Assembly (NCBI GenBank): GCA_016182605.1
Contig: JACPGE010000061.1
Location: 21,048-85,047, forward strand
Length of the DNA: 64,000 nucleotides
Origin: Candidatus Hydrogenedentota bacterium
Lineage (GTDB): Bacteria > Hydrogenedentota > Hydrogenedentia > Hydrogenedentales > JAEUWI01
Reading direction: 5' to 3'
Both the position numbers and the translations under genes were made by a program. How positions within the stretch are numbered: position 1 is the first letter of the stretch; each line of letters starts with the position of its first letter. Of this stretch, positions 50,897 to 60,226 are shown in pieces. Below the pieces are notes generated by a model that was not told the DNA's origin, did not search any database, and saw only the letters and a program-made list of their open reading frames with translations.

Positions 50897-51349
50897 TTAT
50901 ACCGCGTGCGGCAGTGCCGCCATCTTCGCGGTGGTCTTTGCGTTACTCTGTTCAGAAGCCGCCATCGGCCACCGGCGCACGCCTTCAGAGGATACCCCTG
51001 CGCCCGCGCCCTTATTCAGTCTGCCCGCGTGCCGCAACTGCGCATAGCACAACGACGCTTCCGGATCTTCCCGGTCTACGCGAAACCCGGCCACAAAATG
51101 CATTCGGTCTGCCGCCGGCTGGCACCAAACCACCTGGGCGGGAATGAGCGCCAGCACACCCGCCGGCGTCTTGAAGGTCAGATCGATACTCCGGCCTGGG
51201 CGAAGGTAGCGCCCAAGCTTCATCGACCCGCCCACCCGGCTCACGTCCAGCCAGATACCCTGACCCTGCTCTCCGGCGCCATCCGTGTACAGGACTGCGC
51301 CTTCCAGGCCGTACCGGGCTTCTCTAATCTGTTCTGCGATGCCTTGCAT
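50897..51349 (-). CDS. PilZ-domain protein, first gene of the psp-like operon
   Basis: A protein of about 150 residues with a PilZ-type fold (about 10-105): an N-terminal Arg pair (IREARYG; the usual RxxxR is not exact), the second c-di-GMP motif DVSRVGGSM (D/NxSxxG) and a strand pattern ending FVAGFRVD. The C-terminal 45 residues are polar and probably disordered. PilZ domains bind cyclic di-GMP; with the altered Arg motif, binding here is likely but not certain. The start is fixed by the sigma-54 promoter at 51385-51400: transcription near 51372 excludes the earlier ATG codons, and ATG 51349 has AAAGGA nine bases upstream. A PilZ gene leading a psp operon is not the usual arrangement. Confidence 0.75.
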   Translation of the reverse strand: MQGIAEQIREARYGLEGAVLYTDGAGEQGQGIWLDVSRVGGSMKLGRYLRPGRSIDLTFKTPAGVLALIPAQVVWCQPAADRMHFVAGFRVDREDPEASLCYAQLRHAGRLNKGAGAGVSSEGVRRWPMAASEQSNAKTTAKMAALPHAV

Positions 51350-51384
51350 AGCTGCAATTCCTTTCGACTTCATGCTGGGTAAGG

Positions 51385-51400
51385 GCAAGCGCTGTGCCAA
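51385..51400 (-). promoter_or_regulatory. Sigma-54 promoter of the psp-like operon
   Basis: On the minus strand TGGCAC (51394-51399) and TTGC (51385-51388) are separated by exactly five bases, a full match to the sigma-54 -24/-12 core. It lies between the PilZ gene and the divergent pspF-type gene, as in the classical psp locus. The expected start of transcription is about 51372. Confidence 0.9.
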
Positions 51401-51416
51401 GTCGCATGCACGCCAT

Positions 51417-51431
51417 AAAGGCAATGATTGC
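51417..51431 (-). promoter_or_regulatory. Weak IHF-like site upstream of the sigma-54 promoter
   Basis: The minus strand reads AATCATTGCCTTT, which matches the IHF consensus WATCAANNNNTTR with two mismatches. It lies between the -24 element and the expected activator sites, where IHF bends DNA in psp promoters. The match is poor. Confidence 0.2.
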
Positions 51432-51493
51432 ATACTGTTAAGAGCAGGAGGCACGAAAGGGAAGCACAGAATATTGGCAAACAAAACCAAGTG

Positions 51494-51523
51494 TTGACGA
51501 AATTTGCCACGAGGGAGTAGGAT
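51494..51523 (+). promoter_or_regulatory. Sigma-70-type promoter of the pspF-type gene
   Basis: TTGACG (51494-51499), 18 bases, TAGGAT (51518-51523). The -35 matches five of six positions, the -10 four of six. It is about 95 bases upstream of the sigma-54 promoter of the divergent operon, so activator sites for that operon would lie across this promoter and allow autogenous control. Confidence 0.5.
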
Positions 51524-51613
51524 TGACCAGAACCGATGCTTCCAGGCTAAGCAACGACGTTACCGGCATGGCATGGGAATGAGATACCCTGCGCAACCCG
51601 AGAGGAATTCCCC

Positions 51614-52684
51614 ATGACCCCGCCTCCCAACGAAAGCCCCTATGGCCAGCGCGCCGCCTATGATCAGGAAGCGATGGGCCAGTCCGAAGCCTTCTTCGAT
51701 TTCCAGGAGCGGCTGTCGGGTGTGGCTGCGGTAGACCGTCCCGTCCTCATCATTGGCGAACGCGGCACCGGCAAGGAACTGGCCGCACGCCGCATCCACT
51801 ATCTGTCCCGGCGCTGGCAGGAGCCCCTGGTGGAACTCAATTGCGCGGCCCTGAGCCCCACCCTCATCGAATCGGAGCTTTTCGGCCACGAATCCGGGGC
51901 CTTTACCGGGGCGACCCGCTTGCGGCGCGGACGATTCGAACTGGGCGATGGCGGCACGCTCTTCCTGGACGAATTGGGGAATATCCCCGTGGAGGTGCAG
52001 GAGAAGATCCTGCGCGTGGTGGAATATGGCCGATTCGAACGCGTGGGCGGTACCGAGCCCGTGAACGTAAACGTGCGCATCGTCGGCGCGACCAACGCGG
52101 ACCTGCCCGCGCTGGCGGACGCGGGCCAGTTCATGCGCGACCTGCTCGACCGCCTGTCCTTCGAGGTGCTCTACGTGCCGCCCCTGCGCGAACGCCAGGA
52201 AGACATCATGCTGCTGGCGAACCACTTCGCGCTGCGCATGGCCATGGAACTGGGCCGGGAGGAAGCGCCCGAATTTTCAGAAGAGGTCGAACGCGCGCTG
52301 GAGTCTCACGTGTGGCGCGGCAATGTCCGAGAGCTGAAGAACGTTGTTGAGCGCGCCGTGTACCGTGCGCGCAGCACACGCATCGAGAAAGTCATGTTCG
52401 ACCCCTTCCAATCCGTCTTCGAGCACCAGCTCGAAGGTCCCTCGCGCCCGATCAACGCCGCACCCGCGCCCGGCGCCATGGCTGCATCCTCGCGTGCCGA
52501 AACGCCGGCCCCTGGCAATGGGCTCGACTTCAACGCCGCGGTGGAAGCCTTGGAACGCAGGCTCCTGCGCGAGGCTCTCGAAGCAACGCGCTTCAATCAG
52601 CGCCGCGCCGCCGACAGATTGCAACTCACCTACCACCAGTTCCGCGGGCTCTACCGGAAATACCAGGACTTCTTGCAGGAGTAG
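51614..52684 (+). CDS. pspF: Sigma-54-dependent activator of PspF type
   Basis: A 356-residue bacterial enhancer-binding protein. The AAA+ domain starts almost at the N-terminus, without a receiver or sensor domain, as in PspF. Seen are Walker A GERGTGKE (48-55), the sigma-54 contact loop GAFTGA (95-100), Walker B GGTLFLDE (113-120), the sensor I segment VRIVGATNADL, the PPLRERQEDI motif and WRGNVRELKNVVERA. A Fis-type helix-turn-helix (RRAADRLQLTYHQFRGLYRKY, in parts, about 325-350) binds upstream sites. It is divergent from the pilZ-pspA operon with its perfect sigma-54 promoter. By analogy PspA should inhibit it directly. GAGAGGAA before ATG 51614 is the ribosome binding site. Confidence 0.93.
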   Translation: MTPPPNESPYGQRAAYDQEAMGQSEAFFDFQERLSGVAAVDRPVLIIGERGTGKELAARRIHYLSRRWQEPLVELNCAALSPTLIESELFGHESGAFTGATRLRRGRFELGDGGTLFLDELGNIPVEVQEKILRVVEYGRFERVGGTEPVNVNVRIVGATNADLPALADAGQFMRDLLDRLSFEVLYVPPLRERQEDIMLLANHFALRMAMELGREEAPEFSEEVERALESHVWRGNVRELKNVVERAVYRARSTRIEKVMFDPFQSVFEHQLEGPSRPINAAPAPGAMAASSRAETPAPGNGLDFNAAVEALERRLLREALEATRFNQRRAADRLQLTYHQFRGLYRKYQDFLQE

Positions 52685-52725
52685 ACGACTGAACGTTTGT
52701 GCTCTTGATCATCCCAGTTTCGCCA

Positions 52726-52748
52726 GATTCCCGTTCGTTACGGGAATC
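52726..52748 (+). terminator. Hairpin after pspF
   Basis: GATTCCCGT (52726-52734) and ACGGGAATC (52740-52748), a perfect 9-bp stem with a 5-base loop, 42 bases beyond the stop. No T-run follows. Confidence 0.45.
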
Positions 52749-52819
52749 CAGTGCCTCAGTGCTGTGATGGAGATCTCCGTGTTGCGCCCGGTATAGTGGA
52801 CGCCAGGAGCGGCCTGTTC

Positions 52820-53473
52820 ATGACCGAACCCGTCCCGGAGCCAACATACATATTGCGAATGATTCATATCTCGAATCTTTCGGTGTGTATTCAACGGCGT
52901 GGATTGCATGCTCCGAATATGACGCCTCTGGACGGACTCTTTTGGCGCTTTATTCATAGTGCGGAGGTTCAGAGCAAACGCAAGATTCAGGTTATCCCTT
53001 GTGGACCCGGTGGTACGGTACACGACTACGTACCCTTCTACTTCGGACCCCTGTCTCCCATGTTGTTGAATCTGAAGACAGGCCGGGTTTCAGGGTACAA
53101 TGAAGGTCAGGAGGTTCTGGTTTATCTTGTGTCCACGGTTCAGGCAATTGAATCGGCCAAGCTGAGATTTGTTTTCTCTGATGGACACGGGATTGCACGA
53201 CTGACGAATTGGAAGAACGAATCTTCCGATCTCGGCTGCGTTGACTGGGCCATCGTGCGTGAGCGCTATTGGAAGGATACCGTGGAGGACATGGATCGCC
53301 AGCGGCGCAAGCAAGCGGAGTTCTTGGTACATCAATTTGTGCCTTGGAATTTGATTTCGGAGATTGCCGTTTTTGATGCGAAGCGCAAGAGACAGGCTGA
53401 ACAGCTACTATCCGGGAATCCAGATGCTGCTGTGCCACCCGTTGTCGTACGCCGCGATTGGTACTACGCTTGA
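52820..53473 (+). CDS. darT: DarT-type DNA ADP-ribosyltransferase toxin
   Basis: A 217-residue DarT (DUF4433) toxin, which uses NAD+ to ADP-ribosylate thymidine (or guanosine, depending on subtype) in single-stranded DNA. Family marks: a TYILRMIHISNL start, HDYVPFYFGPLSPML (68-82), SDGHGIARLT, then DWAIVRERYW and RRKQAEFLVHQ with the catalytic Glu at about 167. ATG 52820 has GGAG upstream. It stands 12 bases before the antitoxin gene. The pair shows a less GC-biased third-codon use than its neighbours to the eye, in line with horizontal transfer. No defect is visible, so the toxin should be active. Confidence 0.9.
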   Translation: MTEPVPEPTYILRMIHISNLSVCIQRRGLHAPNMTPLDGLFWRFIHSAEVQSKRKIQVIPCGPGGTVHDYVPFYFGPLSPMLLNLKTGRVSGYNEGQEVLVYLVSTVQAIESAKLRFVFSDGHGIARLTNWKNESSDLGCVDWAIVRERYWKDTVEDMDRQRRKQAEFLVHQFVPWNLISEIAVFDAKRKRQAEQLLSGNPDAAVPPVVVRRDWYYA

Positions 53474-53485
53474 GAAGGCAGACCT

Positions 53486-54538
53486 ATGATTCGTTTAATG
53501 AAAGGCAATCTCTTGACGGCTGAGGCCGATGCACTCGTGAACACTGTAAACTGCGCAGGTTTTATGGGCAAGGGCATAGCGCTTCAGTTCAAGCAAGCAT
53601 TTCCAGAAAATTTTCGGGAGTATGCCAAAGCCTGTAAGGCGGGGGAAGTGCAACCGGGCCGGATGTTGGTCCACGATACCGGCTCGATGGTTAATCCTCG
53701 TTATGTTATCAACTTCCCCACCAAGAGGCATTGGCGGGGCAAAAGTCGAATCGAAGATATTGAATCGGGGCTAGCAGCGCTGGTTGGCGTTGTTCTCCGT
53801 CTCGGAATCCGTTCAATTGCGATACCGCCCTTGGGGTGTGGCTTGGGTGGACTTCGCTGGGACGCCGTTCAACCCATGATCGAGGGTCACTTCGCCGGCT
53901 TGCCGGAAGTGGAGGCGCTCTTATTTGCCCCGGAAGGCGCACCCGATCCCCGGGATATGCCCGTCAATACTGCGCGGCCCGAAATGACCCCTGCCCGGGC
54001 GCTCTTTGTGAAGCTTATGGACCAATATCAAGAGTTGTCTTACCGGCTAACGCTGTTGGAGGTTCAAAAACTTGCCTATTTCATGCAGGAATCTGGCGAG
54101 CCTTTGCGACTGCGCTATGAAGCAGGAATCTACGGACCCTATGCAGACAATCTGAACAAGGTCCTGGAGCGCATGGAAGGGCATTTCTTGCGAGGCTACG
54201 GCGACAGCCAGCGGCCCGATGTGGAACTGGAATTATTGCCGGGTGCAGTAGCAGAGGCAGACGCCTTGCTTAGAACTTTTCCAGACGCCGTTAAGCGCCT
54301 TGGCCGGGTGTCCGGCCTTATCGAAGGGTTTGAGACGCCCTACGGAATGGAATTGCTATCGTCGACGCATTGGGTAGTCATGCACTCGGGGAAACCCTCA
54401 TCGAATGTAGAAGATGCCATTGAAGCGGTTCACCGCTGGAATGAGCGCAAGGCAACGATGTTTCGAATCGATCATATTCGTAAGGCGTGGGATCGGCTTG
54501 CATCTCAAGGGTGGTTCGCATTACACCCACCTGTGTGA
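53486..54538 (+). CDS. darG: DarG-type macrodomain antitoxin
   Basis: A 350-residue antitoxin. The N-terminal macrodomain (1-150) has ALVNTVNCAGFMGKGIALQF, RYVINFPTKRHWRGKSRIED (ADP-ribose site and the lysine region used by DarG) and IAIPPLGCGLGGLRW. It removes ADP-ribose from DNA. The C-terminal half (about 165-350; LLEVQKLAYFMQESGEPLRL, YGPYADNLNKVLERMEGH) is the DarG C-terminal domain that binds and neutralises DarT directly. Transcribed with darT. Confidence 0.92.
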   Translation: MIRLMKGNLLTAEADALVNTVNCAGFMGKGIALQFKQAFPENFREYAKACKAGEVQPGRMLVHDTGSMVNPRYVINFPTKRHWRGKSRIEDIESGLAALVGVVLRLGIRSIAIPPLGCGLGGLRWDAVQPMIEGHFAGLPEVEALLFAPEGAPDPRDMPVNTARPEMTPARALFVKLMDQYQELSYRLTLLEVQKLAYFMQESGEPLRLRYEAGIYGPYADNLNKVLERMEGHFLRGYGDSQRPDVELELLPGAVAEADALLRTFPDAVKRLGRVSGLIEGFETPYGMELLSSTHWVVMHSGKPSSNVEDAIEAVHRWNERKATMFRIDHIRKAWDRLASQGWFALHPPV

Positions 54539-54582
54539 TTGGCCCCAATGCAATTCACACGTTCACGATAATTCAAAGACTG

Positions 54583-54605
54583 GGCGGCTCCGTATTGGAG
54601 CCGCC
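54583..54605. terminator. Hairpin between darG and the convergent DUF1501 gene
   Basis: GGCGGCTCC (54583-54591) and GGAGCCGCC (54597-54605), a perfect 9-bp stem with a 5-base loop, 45 bases after darG and 20 bases from the DUF1501 stop. It can serve both transcripts. Confidence 0.6.
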
Positions 54606-54624
54606 ATTGGTAATTCTGCTGGTA

Positions 54625-55845
54625 TCATGCCAGGAGCGGCAGGCTCGCAAAATTCCCCTGAATGATCTTGGTGGGGTCCGTGTCGAACCACTGATTCAGG
54701 ATCGAAGCATAGACGGCGCGGAAGTCCGTAGTGAACTTCAGGTCCCCATCATCGAGATCGGTGAGCGACGGATACGCGCCATGGAGGCCGGGCTTGATGT
54801 GCTTGCCCATCAGGAACATGGGCGCCGCGGTGCCGTGGTCGGTGCCGCCACTGCCGTTCTCCTGCACGCGCCGCCCAAACTCAGAAAAGACCAGCGTAGT
54901 GACGCGGTCTGCCGTGCCGTCGCTTTCCAACTGCGCCTGAAACTCGGAGAGTAATTTGGACACCGTGCCCAGAAGGTTTTCATGGGCGCCCAACTGGTTC
55001 GCATGGGTGTCGAAGCCGCTCGTGTCCACGTAATAAATGCGCGTGGCGAGCCCACCGCGAATGAGTCCGGCGATCATCGCCAACTGATTGAGCTTGCCGC
55101 GGCCCCGGGCGAGTTCCTCCACCTGTCCCTTGCGCGCGGCCTCCTGCACCTCGTGAGAACTCATGAGAGCGTTGGTCGAGGTGTGGCGCAAGAAGTCGAG
55201 CGTGCTGTTGTCCGTGGGATTGGGCTGGTTCAATGCCTTGAAATTGGCCTCGGTGTCAACACTCTTGCCCGCGTCCCAGCCGAACTTGGCCGGATTCAGG
55301 GTGGAGATGCCGTAGCCGCGCTCGCTGTCGAAGGCTTGGGGGCGTTCCGCCGCAATGGCCACGCCCGCCTGAGGCCGCGCTTCGCCGCTGCATGTGTTGT
55401 CGAAGTATCGTCCAATCCAGCCCGTGCCGGAATAGATCTCACTGTCCGTGGCGGTGTGCAGGATCTCCATGGAGCGGAAGTGGGAGCGATTGGGATTGGG
55501 ATAGCCCACGCCCTGGATAATGCCCAGTTTGCCCGCGTCGTACAGTTCCATGAAACCGCGCATCTTCCCGTGCAGCGCGGCATAGTCATTGAGCCGGAGA
55601 AGCTGATCGCCCTTCAGGCCCAGCTTCGGACGCATGCGGTAGTAGGTGTCGTCGCCGTACGGCACAACGGTGTTGATGCCATCGTTGCCGCCACCGAGCT
55701 GCACTACGACCAGAATGCGGTCGTCTTTGAAGCCCTGGATCGCGTTCACCGTTTCTTCCGCGGCCGCGGTGAGGAAACGCGGCGCCACGCCCACGGCGGA
55801 AAGCACGGCAACATTGTGGAGGAACTGGCGGCGGGTCAGGTTCAT
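54625..55845 (-). CDS. DUF1501 family protein, Tat-exported
   Basis: A 406-residue DUF1501 (sulfatase-like fold) protein. It starts with a twin-arginine signal, MNLTRRQFLHNVAVLSAVG. Family marks: ILVVVQLGGGNDGINTVVPY, RSHFRSMEILHTA, VDTSGFDTHANQ (about 285-296), LVFSEFGRRVQENGSGGTDHG and MGKHIKPGLHG. DUF1501 genes nearly always travel with DUF1800, as here; function is unknown, but both are exported and abundant in Planctomycetota, Verrucomicrobiota and relatives. ATG 55845 has GGGAG nine bases upstream. Confidence 0.88.
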   Translation of the reverse strand: MNLTRRQFLHNVAVLSAVGVAPRFLTAAAEETVNAIQGFKDDRILVVVQLGGGNDGINTVVPYGDDTYYRMRPKLGLKGDQLLRLNDYAALHGKMRGFMELYDAGKLGIIQGVGYPNPNRSHFRSMEILHTATDSEIYSGTGWIGRYFDNTCSGEARPQAGVAIAAERPQAFDSERGYGISTLNPAKFGWDAGKSVDTEANFKALNQPNPTDNSTLDFLRHTSTNALMSSHEVQEAARKGQVEELARGRGKLNQLAMIAGLIRGGLATRIYYVDTSGFDTHANQLGAHENLLGTVSKLLSEFQAQLESDGTADRVTTLVFSEFGRRVQENGSGGTDHGTAAPMFLMGKHIKPGLHGAYPSLTDLDDGDLKFTTDFRAVYASILNQWFDTDPTKIIQGNFASLPLLA

Positions 55846-55886
55846 GATCAATCTCCCACGAGAGTCAACGGGGCGGCGCCCCGAGC

Positions 55887-57608
55887 TTAACACAATTGAT
55901 ATTCGGCCATACTGGTGATGAGGTGAACGACCGCGCGCCTTTTGGCAAAGTCGATGTCTGCGGCGGTGAGCGGGGCAGATTCACCTGCCGCGCCGAGCGC
56001 AGCCAGCAAGGTACCGCGCTGCGAAGCCTGGACAGGGGTGACGAGAAAGCGCCGGCACAAGACATCGAGGCATTCCCCAGCCGTCTTGAACGGTTTTTCC
56101 GTAAAGATGCGCGCCGGATCGCCCTCCGTCCACGGGGGCGGGGCAACGCCGTACTTCTCCAGAATGGCCGCGCGCGCTTCCCGGTCGCCCTTTCGGAAAC
56201 GCTCCATTTCTTGCTTGCGCTCTTCAGGAGCCAGCCCGGCCATTTTCTGTTTGAGGGCCTGCCGCGTTTGTTCCTGGTATTCCTCGCGCGACATCATCGG
56301 CGTGGCCTCTTCCCCGGTCATCATGGCGCTGTCGTCCGGCATCATGGCGCCGCCGTCGCGCATGGTTTCGCCGTCTCCAGCCATCTCAGGATCGACGGCC
56401 TCAGCCATCTTGCTCCGCTTCTGTTGAAGCGCCAGGCTGGCGCCAACCAGGGCCACGGGCATGTTGTAGCGCAACAGCAGCGTATTGGCGTTCACCCACG
56501 CGCGGTTGCCTTCCCAGCCCTTCACATTGGGCGGATAGAAAAGATCCTGACCCAGGCTGCGGCCCGCGCGTCCGGCAAAGGCAGGCGGCACCCTGGGCAC
56601 ATCGAGATCCTCGCACAGTTGCACGAGGAGCTGGGCCGGGCTCTTCACCTGGGTTCCAAGCGCCTTCTCCGAGTAGAACGCCCGCGAGAGAAAGAGTTGG
56701 GTAAGCAGGGGCTTCAACTCATAGTTGTTTGCTCGCAGCGTCTGCGCGAGTCCCTCCACAATCTCAGGCTCGGGATTCTCGTATGCGAAATATTCCCACA
56801 ACTTCCGGCTGATAAACGTGGCGGCAGCGGGCTGCTCGAAGATGATCTTGAAGATGTCCCAGCCATCAAACCCGCCGGTGCGTCCCATGAATGCCTTCGG
56901 TCCATTGTCGTGGTTCCGCAACGCAAGTTGAAACTCCAGCTTGCGATTGGTCCAACCCGTGAAGGCGCGGGCCGCATTCTTGATGTCGTCTTCCGTGTAG
57001 TTGCCCTGGCCCAGGGTGAACAACTCCATCAGCTCGCGGCCCCAATTCTCGTTGGGCTTGTTCTTCGTGCTGCGCCGGTTGTCGAGGTAGACGAGCATCG
57101 CGGGCGATTGGCCAACGGCTATCGCAAGGTCCTTGAAATTGCCGGCCGCGTGCTCGCGAAACACGGCATTCAACTGGTAGTTAAACGATGACTGCTGAAC
57201 CTTCTGCGCGGAAGTGGCGAAATGCCCGTGCCAGAAAAGTGTGAGCTTCTCTTCCAGGGGCCGGTTCGTCGTGCGCATTCGGTCCAGCCACCACGACTTG
57301 AGGTGCTCGGTGGCCCTGCGCTCCGCCGCGCGGCGCTCGTTGACCGCCTTGCGAATCTCGTCCTCGGAGAACCCCTCTTTCATTTTCCGGATTTCCCTAT
57401 TTTCTATGGGATCCAGAAGAAAATCCGGCGCATCGAGGTCCTGCGGGTGCGCATGATACGCTACCAGATAAGCGACAGCGGCTTCCGGGCCGAGCCCCGC
57501 CAGGTGTTCGATGCGTTCAAACGGCACGCCGAACCCCGCGCGGTTGAGCAGGTGGCGTGCATGCTGGTGGTTCCAGGCCGCCGGATCGAGAGCATCTAGA
57601 AAAGCCAT
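55887..57608 (-). CDS. DUF1800 family protein with Met-rich insert
   Basis: A 573-residue DUF1800 protein: HLLNRAGFGVPFERIEHLAG at the start, LTLFWHGHFATS (about 122-133), YLDNRRSTKNKPNENWGREL with MELFTLG, DIKNAARAFTGW and the C-terminal FYPPNVKGWEGNRAWVN. Unlike typical members it carries an acidic, methionine-rich insert at about 400-445 (many MM, MxxD and GEE units). No signal peptide is obvious at the N-terminus. GGAG lies upstream of ATG 57608. The DUF1501 start follows 41 bases after the stop, so the two form one operon. Confidence 0.88.
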   Translation of the reverse strand: MAFLDALDPAAWNHQHARHLLNRAGFGVPFERIEHLAGLGPEAAVAYLVAYHAHPQDLDAPDFLLDPIENREIRKMKEGFSEDEIRKAVNERRAAERRATEHLKSWWLDRMRTTNRPLEEKLTLFWHGHFATSAQKVQQSSFNYQLNAVFREHAAGNFKDLAIAVGQSPAMLVYLDNRRSTKNKPNENWGRELMELFTLGQGNYTEDDIKNAARAFTGWTNRKLEFQLALRNHDNGPKAFMGRTGGFDGWDIFKIIFEQPAAATFISRKLWEYFAYENPEPEIVEGLAQTLRANNYELKPLLTQLFLSRAFYSEKALGTQVKSPAQLLVQLCEDLDVPRVPPAFAGRAGRSLGQDLFYPPNVKGWEGNRAWVNANTLLLRYNMPVALVGASLALQQKRSKMAEAVDPEMAGDGETMRDGGAMMPDDSAMMTGEEATPMMSREEYQEQTRQALKQKMAGLAPEERKQEMERFRKGDREARAAILEKYGVAPPPWTEGDPARIFTEKPFKTAGECLDVLCRRFLVTPVQASQRGTLLAALGAAGESAPLTAADIDFAKRRAVVHLITSMAEYQLC

Positions 57609-57699
57609 AAAATAAATCTCCGCGTCTGTGATGTCCAGTATAACCCAGGATTGGCCTCAAGGTTCCCGGAATAGTCCGGATGCGGCCCGGAGGGTCCCG

Positions 57700-58233
57700 A
57701 TGCGTATCGAATTGAACCAGGCAGTGCTGCGCCCCTGGCGGGCCAACGATGTGGACGCGCTTGCGCTGCACGCGAATGACCGCGCCGTATGGCGGAATCT
57801 GCGGGACCAGTTTCCCCACCCCTACACCCGCGAGGACGCCGTCTGGTGGGTGGAGCAGCAGCTCGCCGCACCGGTTCCCCGGCATACGGCGGTCATTTGC
57901 GTCGAGGACCAGCTTGCCGGCGCTATCGGCGTGGTGCCGGGCAAGGACATCTGCGCCCGATCGTGGGAGATCGGGTATTGGCTGGGCCGCGCGTTCTGGG
58001 GGCGGGGCATCGCCACGGAGGCCCTGCGCGCCTTCACGCGCTATGCCTTCGAGGAGTTCCCCTGCGATCGGCTGCATGCCGGCGTCTTCGGCTGGAACCG
58101 GGCCTCGGCACGGGTGCTGGAGAAAGCAGGCTACACGCTGGAGGGCTGCCTGCGGCGCGACGTGTTCAAGGATGGTGAATACACCGACCACCTCATCTAC
58201 GGAATCTTGCGCGAAGAGGCGCAATCGAAATGA
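57700..58233 (+). CDS. GNAT acetyltransferase (RimJ/RimL type)
   Basis: A 177-residue N-acetyltransferase. It begins RIELNQAVLRPWRANDVDAL, has IGYWLGRAFWGRGIATEAL (acetyl-CoA pyrophosphate loop, about 88-106), and NRASARVLEKAGYTLEG (about 132-148), all typical of the RimJ/RimL subgroup that acetylates protein N-termini or small amines. ATG 57700 has GGAGGG upstream; the longer frame adds 24 residues without support. It converges on the opp operon and diverges from DUF1800. Substrate unknown. Confidence 0.88.
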   Translation: MRIELNQAVLRPWRANDVDALALHANDRAVWRNLRDQFPHPYTREDAVWWVEQQLAAPVPRHTAVICVEDQLAGAIGVVPGKDICARSWEIGYWLGRAFWGRGIATEALRAFTRYAFEEFPCDRLHAGVFGWNRASARVLEKAGYTLEGCLRRDVFKDGEYTDHLIYGILREEAQSK

Positions 58234-58239
58234 ACCGTG

Positions 58240-59243
<1,004 letters not shown>

Positions 59244-59247
<4 letters not shown>

Positions 59248-60224
59248 AGGGCGAGTCCCTCCTCGTGCACGCGCAGACAGGCTGTGGCGTGGGTGGCCGT
59301 GAGCGCCAATAAATCGGGCTGCTTCACGCGGCAACCTTCCGCCGCATGGGCGCAGCGCGGCGCAAAAGCGCACCCGGTAATGGGCTGCATGAGATCGGGC
59401 GGCATCCCGGGTATGGTGTACAGATCGGCGCCCGCCTCATGCACGCTCGGCAGCGAGGCCAGTAGCGCGCGGGTGTAGGGATGCTTCGGCGCGGCAAAAA
59501 GTTCCGCGGTGGGGGCTGCCTCCACGATGCGGCCGGCATACATGACGAGGACGCGATCGCAGGTGCCCGCGATAACGCCGAGATCGTGCGTGATGAGCAG
59601 CACCGACATGCCCACAGCGCGCTGGCGTGCGCGAATAAGCTCGAGGATCTGGGCTTGCACCGTGACATCGAGCGCCGTAGTGGGCTCGTCCGCAATCAGC
59701 AGCTTCGGCTGGGTGATGAGGGCCATGGCAATCATGACGCGCTGGCGCATGCCGCCGCTGAACTCGTGGGGGTAACGGTGGATGCGGTTCTCGGCATCCT
59801 GTATGCCCACGTCGCGCAAGGCCGTAATGGCCTGATCCAACGCGTCCTTCTTTGTGCACGGGCAGTGGAGGCGCAAGGGCTCCATGATCTGCTGGCTGAT
59901 GCGCATGTAGGGGTTCAACGCGGTCATGGGATCCTGAAAGATCATGGAAATAGACTTGCCGCGAATCGCGCGCAATGCGTTGGGCGCGCACTGGAGCAGG
60001 TCCTTGTCCTCAAAATGGGCGTGGCCACTCTCGATACGGCCCGGCGGCGTGGGAATGAGCCCAAGCAGCGAATACTGGGTCACCGATTTGCCGGAACCCG
60101 ACTCGCCCACGATACCCAGGGTCTCGCCCGGCTGCACCTCAAAAGAAACGCCGTCCACCGCGCGCACGATGCCGTCGCGCGTGTGAAACCAGGTCTTCAG
60201 GTTCTCCACGGTGAGCAAGGCCAT
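59244..60224 (-). CDS. oppD: Oligopeptide/dipeptide ABC transporter, ATP-binding protein (OppD type)
   Basis: A 326-residue ATPase. Walker [15 protein letters not shown]-loop [10 protein letters not shown], signature [17 protein letters not shown], Walker [16 protein letters not shown]-loop LLITHDLGV and the C-terminal [16 protein letters not shown] with [18 protein letters not shown] 60224 lies two bases after the oppC stop; the longer open frame runs into oppC. Forms a heterodimer with OppF. Confidence 0.93.
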
Positions 60225-60226
60225 GG

